DNA from: Immersiella caudata | Taxonomy: Eukaryota > Ascomycota > Sordariomycetes > Sordariales > Lasiosphaeriaceae | Direction: 5' to 3' | Length of the DNA stretch: 64,000 bases | Assembly (NCBI GenBank): GCA_030512335.1 | Contig: JAULSU010000001.1 | Location: 2,666,001-2,730,000, forward strand | Shown here: piece after piece, positions 12,001 through 24,000 of the stretch | Layout: each line of letters begins with the position of its first letter | How positions within the stretch are numbered: position 1 is the first letter of the stretch | The notes under the pieces: generated by a model | The model's database searches: none | What the model saw: the letters and a program-made list of their open reading frames with translations, nothing else | What the model was told of the DNA's origin: nothing | Translations under genes and position numbers: made by a program

Positions 12001-15000
12001 GGGACATCGGCAACTGGTTCTGAGATTGCAGGGGTCTCTTCTTCTGGAACCGTTGGCGCCTCCTCGACGGGTGCTAGTGTCTCGACTTCAGGCGTTGCCG
12101 GTGTCTCAGCTTCAGCTGTTGCAACGGGTTCAGAGACAGCGACGAATGCTTCTTTCTTGCCCTTTTTACCCTTCTTGTCCTTTTTAGACCTCTTCGTCGG
12201 AAGTGCCAAACTGTCTTCGGCCGTAGCTTGGTCAGGAGCAACCTCAGGCTCCGCGGGTCCGGGTGCGGCTTCGGGTACAGCCTCAACAACCTGATCAACA
12301 CTTTCTGTTGGAACTTCAAGGGTGGGCTCTGAAATTGCTGGGGCCTCGTCCTGGAGAATGGCATACGTCTCGGCCTCGATGGTCGCTGGCGCCTCGTCCA
12401 TTGGGATCTCTTGCGCAGAGGTGTCGAAGTCCTCGAGCGGGATGTCCTTCTTACCCTTCTTATCCTTCTTATCCTTCTTTGACTTCTTGGTCAGAAGAGC
12501 CCAAGAATCGCCGGAGTCTGTGGACTCTAAACTTCGCTCAGTTGCCTCTGCCGGTGGGGCAACTTCCCCCTCGGTGTTGTCCGCTGGAGCGGGAGTGGAA
12601 ACCACCTCTTCTCCGGGTAAGATATCTGCGATATCTCGAGTTGCAGAGCTGGGCTCGGGTTCAGGCTCAGATTTGAGCTGGACTTGCTGGTTGCCCTTGC
12701 GCGTCTTCTCCTTCTTGGATTTCTTAACATGTGCTGCCCATTCATCCTCTTGAGTATCTTTTGTGGCTTCCTCTGCGGCATCTTGGCTTGTGGAAAAGAC
12801 AGGCTCAGCCACAGGTTCCTCCACAATGGCGACAATGGGTTCAGTTGCTTCCTCCAGGGCGGGCGTTACGGCGTCAGAAGGTGGTGCAGATACAACGTCG
12901 ATTTCAGGCTCGGGTCCAAAGCGAACTTGCTTGCTACCTTTCTTTCCCTTCCCCTTCTTGGACTTCTTTGTTGGTGCGGATTCTTCCTCTTGGGTCTGGC
13001 TAGGGGCTGCGGCAGGAACCTCAACCTCTGCTGTAGGTTCTTCAGAAACAGTGGCAGGCGGCTCAGGTGTCTCGAGAGTGATGATGGGTTCTTCCTCGGA
13101 AGCAGGAGTCGACACTTCAGGGGGCGGCGTGGCGGTGCTCTCGGGCTCGATAGCCTTGGAGCCTTTCCTTTTCTTGTCCTTCGATTTCTTGGCCGGGATC
13201 GCCCAAGCGTCGTCGGCCTCTGTCTCCTGCTTGGTAGAAGCTTCAGGCTCCGTTGCAACTGACTCCAACGTGAAATCAGCGCTGGGCTCAACCTGGTCGG
13301 CAGGAATGACGCTATCCTCGAGGATAGGCTCAGGGGTAGGGGAGGTGATAGAAGGCAAGGTCTCGGCCTCGATATCAAATTCGGCATCCTTAGAACCCTT
13401 GCCCTTCTTGCCCTTCTTCCCTTTCTTTGACTTGGCGGGGATGTTCCAGTTCTCCTCCGGTTGGGTTTCTGGCTGAGCAGCCTCCAGGGACGCTTTCACT
13501 TGCTCCTGGGCATCAAGTAAGGGCGGATCTGTACCGGATTCTGGTGGTATCGATGCCGGAACCTCCTCGATTGACCTATCCGCGGGAAGTTCCTCGGGCG
13601 CGGGTGGCACGACGGCCTCAGTCACATCAGTCGACCCTACATCAGCTGCCTCTAGCACAACGGGAACTGCTTCCTCAACAGCCCGCAATTCATCGGCCGT
13701 GGGAGCATTAGTCAATTCCAAGGCGGTAGTGGTGGCCCCCGATGGTACGTCAGGAATCTCAGCGGCCATTTGAGGCTCTTCCGCAAGCTCTTCAACGACA
13801 GCAGCCGCCGTTGGCTCGGGTGAAGCGGCTTCAAGAGCAACGGGTTCTGGTACATCGAAGGTTGGGGCGGGCTCTTCCACAGCTGGAACAACAGAACCTG
13901 CCTGTTCTAGACCCTCGGGAATGGTTGGCTCTTCTTGAGATAGGGTCAAGGTGCCCGAGGCTGGCTCGGAATCTGCAACCTTGGAGCCCTTGCGCTTCTT
14001 CGCCTTCTTTGACTTCTTGGACGGGGCGCCCGAGGTACTGTCTTCAAGTTGGACATCTTCTTGGGCGGCTTCTGTCGGTGTCTCGACGACGGGTTCCGGG
14101 ACAGTGGTGACATCCTCGCCGGTGTCTTCCCGGACAGGGGCATCGGCGGCCATGCTCGACTCCTCAATGGCAGGAGTGGTGGTGCCGGAACCGGCGACTT
14201 TTGACTTGCCCTTCTTGTCTTTCTTGGACTTCTTACCTGGGAGTGCCCATATGTCCTCAGGCTGCTCATCCGGAGGGGTCTCAGGCGTGGTGCTCGGTTC
14301 TTCGGCAACAACGGCTGGCGTCTCTTCCACAGCTGGACTTGTCTCTTCGGATAAAGGCACAGAAGAGGTAGGCTCGGGATCCGTGGCCTTGGACTTGCCC
14401 TTCTTGTCCTTCTTATTCTTCTTGCCTTTCTTGGCTGGTGCACCCCACATGTCATCAGCCTCGTCTTCCTTCGAAGCCTCAGTCGCGGCGGTGGCAACAT
14501 CCGTGACAAGACTTAATGGCTCTTCAGTCTGGTGAACCAAAGTCTCCAAATTATCGGCGTGCCTGTCAGTCTCCTGTGTTGTCTTTTCAGACGAAGTTGA
14601 TGGCAATATCTCTTCAACGACAACATCACGTGAAATGGGCTCCGTTTCTCGTTCGAGAGATGAAGCCGGTGTAGCTGACTGCTCGACAACAGGCGCGGTT
14701 TCGGGATCGGGGTCTTGGACGTCAAGAGGCTTGCCCTTCTTTTTCTTGTCTTTCTTGCCCTTTTTTGTTGGAAAATCCCATGCTTCCTCCGATTGCGCCT
14801 CCGCTAGTGACGGCTCAGGAGCTGGGTGCGCGTTGTCAGAGGCAGGAGCCGCGAATTCAGGTTCAGGCCTCGGAGTCGATTCCTCAATGGTGGTTGGCAA
14901 GCCATCTGCAGATGTCGCCTCGACAACAGGCGGCTCGTCAGAAGGGCCAGGCTGGGGTTCGACTTCTTCTGAGCCCTTGCCATTCTTGCTCTTCTTGCCC

Positions 15001-18000
15001 TTCTTCGATTTCTTAGCTGGGATACCCCAAGAATCCTCAGCTTGCGTTTCAGGATCGGCCTCTGGTGTTGGGCTAGCCGACTCGTGGGGCGCAGTCGGTG
15101 AATCTTCTGCAGGTGCCTGTGTCTCCGCAGCTAATGCTGGCTCGTCCACAACCGCGGGCGGCTCCTCAAGAGACACTAGCTCTTCGGCAGGAGTAGCTAG
15201 CTCCTCGACCACAGGGATATCGGCAGAGGAAATAGGCTGTTCCTCAGCCTCCTGAGCCTTTGAGTCCTTGCTCTTCTTGTCTTTCTTGCTCTTCTTGGAC
15301 TTCTTCGTGGGCATGTCCCAGGTATCCTCAGGTTGAGTGTCAGGCACTGGTTGGACATCCTCTGGGGTTGGGGACGTAAGGATCTCATCGACAATAAGTT
15401 CCACAGGAGCCACGGACTCAGGGACGACGGCCTCCTCAGCAGTGGCGGGAATTTCCTGGTCTTTGATCAAAGCGGCAGCTTCCTTGACAGGTGGGGTTGT
15501 GCCTTCAGGGGACGATTCGGCTTCAGTCGCCTTCAAACCCTTGCGCTTCTTGTCTTTTTTCGACTTCTTTGTCGGAACAGCCCGCAGATCCTCAGCCTCT
15601 GGCTCTTGGCTGGCAGCGTCCGCTTGAATAAATGGTGGGACATCGGACGGTCGCTCTGCGGCATCCGTGACAAGCTGCTCGGGCTCCTGTGTGTCGGTCT
15701 GGGCGACGATTGTGGGTTCCCCAACGGCTGGAGCTTCGGGGATGGAAGAAGGCTCAGGGTCAACTTGCTGCGAACCCTTCTTCTTTTTCTTGTCTTTCTT
15801 CGACTTCTTAGTTCCGGAGTCAGCCCATTCCTCTTCCTTCGGGGCCGCGGTAGTCCCGGCCTCCTCAATTGACTTCTCAGCAGATTCTTCGGGAGCGATA
15901 GGGGTTACCTCCGTAACAGCAGCGGCTTCTTGAGCGGCAGGTGCATCCGCAAGAGTCTCAGCTTCGGGGGTGGGCTGAGTCACTAGAGGTTCATTCAAGG
16001 GTTGCACGGAGGGCAACTCCTCGACCGGCTCGGCCGTGACGTGTGTTTCAGCAGATGTAACTTCCTCAACAGCAGCCTCGTCAGTGGCAGGGGGCGTTTC
16101 AACGGACGCGGGCTCTTCGGCAACTTGCTTCCCCTTCTTGCCCTTCTTCTTATCCCTCTTGGGCTTTTTGTTGGTGAGGGCGTCAAAGATGGGCTCATCG
16201 CTCGCCTCCGCACTAGCCTGCTCAGACGTAGCAGTGGACTCTACCGAAGCATCTGTGGCCTCAATAATGGGTTGGACGGGATCAGAAGGCTCAGCTTGGC
16301 TGTCCCGGACGACAGACCCTCGCGTCTTCTTTTTCTTATCCTTCTTCGACTTCACTGAAGGCTCCAGCTCATCTTGTTCTTGCTGAGGAGCAGCCTCTAG
16401 TTCTTGCTCGATAAGCACTGGTGGCTCTTGAGACAGGACGACTTCGTCGCTGGGTGAAGCAGGCGGGACGGACTCATCCTTGGGGAGATCGACAGGAGTA
16501 TTGTCGTCTGCGGTAGCTTGCTCGATGGGCCCCGGGATTTCCGCCTGCACGGGTGACAATGTACGAGGGACATCCAATCGCTGAGCGTCCTCGGCCTTGG
16601 GCTGAGGCAACGCCTCCTCCGTAGCAGCAGGAGGTGTTCCGTCTCTTGATCTTGGCCCAACACTCCGTCCCCTCGCCTCGAAGTCATCTGCAGGCGAACC
16701 ATCACTGCCCGGCCAGGAATCACCCACGGCAGACCCCTTCCGTTTCTGCTTCTTCTTGTCCTTCTTGGCCTTGCGCAACGAGTAAGCCTGAGCATCGGAG
16801 TCGGCACCATCGACAGTAGGTGTGAGCTCGGTACTGACCGACGCCGCATCATCGTGCACCGTCTGGGCAACAGAAGACTCAGCACGTGATGATTCAGAAA
16901 GGGTGGACCTGCGTTTCTGAAGCAAGTGAACGAGACCTTCGCCCTTGTCCTTGCCAGACGAGACAAGTGAGAGTTCGCTCTCGGCAGGCTCGGTTTCCTC
17001 TTCGACCGTGCTGAGCTGAATGAGCATTCGCTCAATCTCTCGGCTCTCAAAGGGAATTTCATCATGCGATTTGAGCTCGGGTGACGTGGTGGGCCATGGC
17101 TCTGGCTCAGCCTCGGGCTTGGACACCTTCTTTTTCTTCTTGTCTTTCTTTGCGGACTTTCTAATGCTGTAGGGCGACGACCCGTCGTCTTGGCTGGAAG
17201 GGGACATGTCCTGGGACTCAGACTCGCCCTTGAGAGGTTCGGTGGTGTCGTCAACAGCAGTCTCGACCTGCAAGGTACTCCGTGGCGGCTCATTCGAGGT
17301 CTCGATTGGCGCGGTCAACTGGGAGTCTTGTCCGTCTGCACCTTTGGTTGGCTCGATGGCAGAGGTACCAGGTTCCTGAAGTGAAGGTTGCTCTGGTTGA
17401 GGCGCGGCTTCTGTTTGGTCGGGCACCAATCTAGGGGGCTCTTCGGTGGGCGGCTGCAGCTCAACAGGGGCAGCACTTTCAGCGATGTCTTGCTCTGGAA
17501 TCGGTTCTGGTTCAATTGCCTCTTCGATCTTGCTCTTGCGTTTCTTCTTGTCTTTCTTGGACTTCTTGGATGCAGAGACATCTGAAGGTTCTTCAGTCGG
17601 GGTTGGCGCTGCCTCGGCGCTTATTGGTTGGGCCTCTGTTGTCACAGCACCACTTGTCACAGATTCAGTGGTGCCTTCGAGTGGGGCGGGTACACTTGAG
17701 GCTGGGGACTCGCTTGCATCGACGATTCGTACTTCCGGGTCCGCAATATCGGCCATTGGCTCTGCATCGACGCCCGATTGACTCTTCCGCTTTTTCTTCC
17801 TGTCTTTTTTGGACTTTTTCGACACAAAAGCGGATTCGTCGTCAGCCGAGCCGAATGCGTCTTGGCTCTCCGCAAGGTCTCTTGAGGCGCTGGCTTCGGC
17901 TCCATCACTGATAGGGCCGGAAGGCTCTGTTTGTGGCTCGGCTGCAGGTTCAATGGCCTCGGATAGCTCGTCATCGATGACTGCCTGCGCGGATGTGGGT

Positions 18001-21000
18001 GTGGCGACAGAAGGGGCCGGATCCGAAGAGTCGGCCTCCTCGCCGCTGGGCGTGCCGATGGGGCTCTCGTCAGCGGACTCTAAACTGGAAATAGCGGACG
18101 GGTCTTCAGGGGGAATTCCCGGGTGTTCCTGGTGCTCTTCAAGGGGATCCGCGAATGTCACACTTTGCCGTTTCTTCTGCTTCGTCTCCCTGCCCTTTAC
18201 CGAAGTAGGCTGGCCGGCAGGAAGGGAAACGTTCTTTGCGGTGTCCTACTCCCAATTAGATATCTCACAATAGCATAAATCAAGGCCTGATTCGACTTAC
18301 AATCTCTGCGCCCACTGGGGACTCATCAGCAAGGAGGGAAACGCCCTTTTCGGTCTCCTGCGCCCAATTAGATATTTTACCAACATGCATCGAGATCGCA
18401 GGTTGACTTACAAGTTCCGCAGCCAGTTGGGTCTCCGGCTGGCCTGTCATTTCACGTGTCAAGGCGGAGCCTTCTTCGGCCCTGAGTGGCTCCTCTGCAG
18501 GTCGTGACTTTGATCCCTTCTTCTTTTTCTTATCCTTCTTTGACTTTTTCCCGATTGCCGCGAAATCATCGACTTCTTCCGCTGCGGCCTCTGGTACGAC
18601 CTCCATAGGTACCTCTATTTGGGAAGGGGCGACATCAGACGAAGTGGGGTCCTCAGGTTGGGAAAGGGCAGGTTCGGGCGAAATGATCTCCTCAGTGGTG
18701 AAAGGAACGGGTTCGGACGAAATGGCCTCTGCCTCAGATTTCATCTCTGCGGGCTCCTCAACAATTTCCGACACCCAGGATGTTGACTGAGTTGAATCTT
18801 GGCGCTTCTTGTTCTTCTTGCTCTCCTTGCCGGAACTGATTGGCTCAGGCACATCACCCCCAGTAAAATCCTCTTGAAAAGGCTCAGCTACGGAAAGCAC
18901 CTCTTGCGCAAGTGGCTCTTTAGCAGGCGATGTGATCGGGTCCGACTCAAGGATTTGAGGCTGCTCCGAAACCTCCTCGACGACAGTCTCTGCGGCTTGA
19001 GGAAGCTCCCGGGATATGTCTTCAACAGGGGTCTCAACAGGCGGCTCAGGATCGAAGCTCGCTTGCTTCTTTTTCTTTTTGTCCTTCTTGCCCTTCTTCG
19101 AGACCGGTGCAGCACCCCAGGGATCTTCTTCCGCAGGCTCTTGTCGGGGTGGTGTTGTGGACTTAGCCTCGGCGGACTGAAATGGTTCCGAAACATCCTG
19201 AGGCTGGGCAGGCTTGACCATTGATGTCGATTCGGGAAGAACAGCGGCTTCTTTGACTGTGTGTTCGGGAGCAACAACAACTTCCTCGGCTGGGGACTCC
19301 GCGGGCGAGACATCGGAGACGGATTGCTTCTTCTTTTTCTTGTCCTTGCTCTTTTTTGATGTCGGGACGCCCCCCTGCAAATCCTCTTGCACAGGCTCCT
19401 CCTGCTGTCGATCCAAAGTCTCGGGCGCTTGGAGTGCTTCAAGCTGAGAAGCCTCTGTGGGCGCTTCTGTCTCGGGAGCAACGGCGGGCTCCTCTGGCGC
19501 TGGCTCGACAGGAGTTTCTGAAGGAGAAGCATCAAAAGCCTCCCATATGGACTGCTTCTTCTTTTTCTTGTCTTTCTTCCCTTTCTTTCCGGTTGTAGTC
19601 GGCTCGGGCCACACATCTTCCTGGGGAGCCTCCTCTCGCGCTGAAAGTTGTGCCTCAACTGCATCAGGCGACACAGCAGCAACCTCCGCTGAAGTCTCGG
19701 TTTGCTCGGGTTCGGCAACCACTTCAGCTGCTGGCTCAATGGTGAGCTCAGCAGCTTCAACCTCCGCCGGAGCCCCAACCTGGGAAACCTCGGGAACATC
19801 CCCGGCACTCTGCCGCTTCTTCATCTTCTTGTCCCTTTTGGCCTTCTTGTCGACGGGCTCCGCCCACGCATCTTCCGCAGAGGCCTCAGTTGAAGCTGTC
19901 ACATCTGCTGCGGGCTCATCTTGCTCCGGAACAGCCTCAGCCCAAGAGATCTCGGCAGCCTGTACTGGCTCTTCAAGTAGTTCCGGAGTGACCGTCTCGG
20001 TAGGGATTTCAGTGGCGACGTCAGGGACCGTTTCAAGGCTCTTCTTCTTGTCTTTCTTCCCCTTCTTGCTCTTCTTGGAAGTTGTGGCGCCCCACACGTC
20101 TTCAGAAGTTTCTTCTGAAACGGCCTCGGTGACTTCAACAGGTGCAGGTTCAGAAGGTGTCTCGGAGACCAGCGGCTCAGCGGTCTCGGGTGCGGCGGGT
20201 CCGTCTTCTGGCAGCTCCTGGACAAGAGGCTCGGTATCCTCAACGATAGCTGCGCCCTTCGTCTTTTTCTTGTCCTTCTTGTCCTTCTTGCCCTTCTTGG
20301 AGGCTGGCGCGGCCCAGACATCCTCAGACGCCCCCTCCGGGACACCTTCCGCGGGTGTAGCCTCCTGAGGAACCTCTGAGATCACAGGCTCGGAGGTTTC
20401 CTCGGGAATCGGCTCCTCTTTTGGCTCAACGGGCTCCAGGATAGTCGACCCGGGCGCAGCAGGCTCAGGATCGGAACCCTTCTTTTTCTTATCTTTCTTG
20501 CCCTTTTTGGCCTTCTTTCCAGTCGGCTCAGCCCACAAATCATCAGCGGCAGGCGTCTCAACCTCAACAACAACCGGAGCCTCGAGGACCGGCGCATCTA
20601 CAAACTCATCATTGGTTGTTTGGCGCTTATTTTTCCCCTTCTTCCCCTTCTTGCCGGCTGTAGTCTGGTCCCAATCCATGGAGTCGGTTGCGGATGATGC
20701 GATGTCGCCGCCAGTAATCTGCTGCTCCTGGTCGTCGTCTGTGGCAGTAGTAGTAGGAATGAAATCATCTTGTAATGTTTGTTTGTGCGAAGACTCTTCC
20801 GACGCGTCGTCCAATTCCGGCTCCCGAATGGCCTCAGGTGCTGTAAGCGGCTCACCTCCAGCGAGGTTGGCGCTTTCAGTGGGGCTTCCAGGGGTATCGA
20901 CCCGCTCGTTGGGCGCCGAAGCAGCGGTGGCTAGCGCGCTGTCAGGTGTGTCGTTCAGTGATTTGCCGTGGCTGGGTGGCACCTGCGTAGCCTGCAGCGG

Positions 21001-24000
21001 CCTCACGTCCGGGACCCGCTCGCTGGAACCCTGCTGTTGTCGTTCACCCGAAAACACGGGCGGTGGGACATCGATCGTCGGCTGTTTCTCAGCTTCAGCT
21101 TCCGGCCTCGGCTCTGGTTCTGCTTCCTTTGCATCCTGCTTCTTTTTCAATCCGAAGAAGGAGCCAACCCCGGAAATGGTCGGGAGCATGGAGAAGCCCG
21201 ACGAGACGACGCCCTTCTTCTTCTCAGTCTTCGCCGCTACTCCTCGTTTCGGTTCTGGGGCGGTGAAAACATCCCTGCTTCGGGAGGCTGGTTGCTCTGG
21301 GGATTCACCCTCGGGAGCGGGTTTGGCGTCTGCGAGCGCGGGACTCTCCACGGTGTGGACCCCTGCGAGCTCACCGCTCGTCTCGCCAGGCGCGGCGCTG
21401 TCCTGTGGCACCACGTCCTGGGCGGAGACTGCCTCTTGGCCGCTAGTCTGCTGCACCGGAGAAATAGACCGCGCCTGCTGTAGTTCGATCGGGTCGGCGG
21501 AGACTGCCTCCGCGAGATCTGCAGGGCTGCCGTCTGCCACGTTCGCGGAGCTAGACTCCGCTTCGGGCTTCTTGAAGGCATCATCGTCTTCCCAGGCGAA
21601 AGCTTTGGCCTTGGATTTCTTGGCCTTCTTCCCCTTTTTCGTCTTGGCTACTGGGGTGGAGGAGTCGACTTCCCGATCCTCAGCAGTTGGACTGGTGGCC
21701 TTTTCTGTTTCGGCAATGGCATCGCGAGTGGGGGTAGCCTCGGCCTGCTCCACAGTGGACCGGGGCTCGGAGAGCGCCTCCGACTCAGCAGCCGGGGAAA
21801 AGATCGGGGCATCGGCCGAAGGCGCGTCCAGTTCCCTGCTGGACGGCTCAGCAGCGGTCAACTCGGGGGTTTTCTCCTGATCTTGGCTCGCGAAGTCGAT
21901 AATCTGTAAAACAAATTAGAATCATTGCATTTTCATTCTACTCCTGCGCGTAATACCTCATGCTGCGTCTCGGCAGGCTCAGTCCATGAAACCCCCTTGC
22001 TCCCCTTCTTCTTCTTCCCCTTCTTCAACGTGCTTGTTCTCTGCAATGTCGTCGCCTTCTCCTCGACAGGTGGCTGCTGCGTGCTCTCCTCGGCTGCTTC
22101 CGGCTCAGCTTCCCATGACAGACTCGTCTTCTTTGCCTTTTTCCTCCCCTTCTTTGAAGATCCAGAAGCCGTCCTGCCATCCTCCTCTGTCTGAACCGCC
22201 TGCTCCTGATCGGCCTCAGGAACAACTTCCCGCTTCTTCTGCGGCGGGACAAAGGCAAACCTATCAAGCCTCGGAGATTCCTTGATGGTGTCAAACGACT
22301 CCCGTCGACCCAGGAAGGTTGAACCCGACAACAGGCTGTACGAGGTCGGGGCCTCCGAGGCGGCAATGGTGGAAGCATTGTCAAACATGTCATCCGACGA
22401 AAGGACGCTCTCGGCCTTGTTGGGTGCTGACAGGCGAGACTTGTCCAACTCGAGGTCACCCAGGTCCCTTGGCGTGTCATCTTGTAACATGTGCGCAACC
22501 ACGATCCCGCCAGCTGCGGCACCTGCTGCGGCAAGGAAGAGGCCATTGTCGCTGCTTGACGGCGCGCAGGTTTCGTCTGGGCTGAAGGATTTCTCTTTCT
22601 TGAGAGAGGCCTTGACATCTTCATAGGATTGGGGGATCTCGAATGTGCTGGCTTCAGGGCCCTTCGAGAACGAAGCGACGAGGGTTTGCTCGTCGGCGAG
22701 GGCGGGCACGCTGCTGCTGCTTGGCTCAGGGATCCGCGTGATTTCAGGAGCGAGAGAGCTGCTGCGACTTTCGGGCAACGGAGGAAGATGTGACAGGTCT
22801 TCCGGCGCTGGTTGCGATTTCTTGAGAGGCTCAGAAAGAACCTCTTGCATAGGTTCCTGGGTAGGTTCTTCGGCGGCATTTTGAACAAGCTCTCGAACAA
22901 CCCCTTGTTCTTGTTCAGGTTCCCTAGCGGGTTCCTGAGCAGATTTAAGAAGAGGCTCCTGAACAGGCGGCCCGCTACGACTCTCAGGCAAAGGCGGCAA
23001 CATCGACAAGTCCTCAGCAAGCGCCTCCTCTTTGGTAATAGCCTCCGAGACAGGTGATGTGCTGCGGATCTCCTCCTGCAAAACAGGCGACATCGCAAGT
23101 TCAGGCCCAATCAACGCCTCCTCAGGAACAAGATCGTGCTTCTGGGCGGGCGAAGCCTCCACCGCCTCTGCCAGCGACCTCGAAAGCTCATGCACCGAAA
23201 ACGTCGCCGCCCTCGGCGTCGCCTCTTGCGATCCAAGGACGTCTTCATTCTCAGCCGCGGCGCGAGTATCGATCATCAGCCCCCTGCTGAAATGATCTCG
23301 AACCTCGTGCTCAAACTCTGGAGCAGGTGATTCCCTTGATGGAGGCTCGCTGGGTGGCAGTTCGGTGAACTGCGCTTGTTGGTATTCGGCACCGAGCGAG
23401 CTAGAGCTGGCCTTCTCGAGAAGGTACAGCGGCTTGATCTCGCGGCTACTATCCCATGATGTTGGTCGAGATCGGTTCTTGACTGGGGTGCCCAGCGTTT
23501 GCCCCTCGGTGCTGCTAGCGGCCGCAACTGGAGACGACACGGCTCCAGGGGATGAAGTCCGGCCGGCGAAGAACGCTGGCGATGACGGGACGGACCCCCT
23601 CCCGAGGCGGAACTGAATCGGAACCGCCGTTTGGCTGGGCGTCTTGGGTGTTTTGACAGGTGTGTCAAACGCGCTGCGACGGCGCGCATGCCCCCTGACA
23701 GCCGCCATGCGCTCCTCAGGGGGCGTATCCGGACGGCTCTCCGGGAGCTCCGGGAACTCATCAGCAAGCGATGAAGTAGGCGTTCCCGGTTCGCTAGGGG
23801 GGAGAGGCAGCAAATCGCCAAACTGCGGATCGATGGCCGGCTTGATGGTTCGCTGCACGACAATCTCCGGGTCCACGATCTGCGAGCCATAGCTGACGCT
23901 GCGCTCTCGCTGGTGTCGATGCACCTGGTCTCCTTCATGTTCCCCCTTCTCTTGGTTTTCCCTCTCCTCCTTGACGGCGGAGGCCTGGGTGGCTTTGGGA

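Noticed and set aside
20498..21880. 460-codon open frame on the + strand, and many similar ones from 7.6 to 27.8 kb
   Set aside because: These are antisense shadows of the leashin coding sequence. Repetitive Lys codons on one strand give stop-free Ser/Phe/Leu-rich frames on the other, and none carries a domain.
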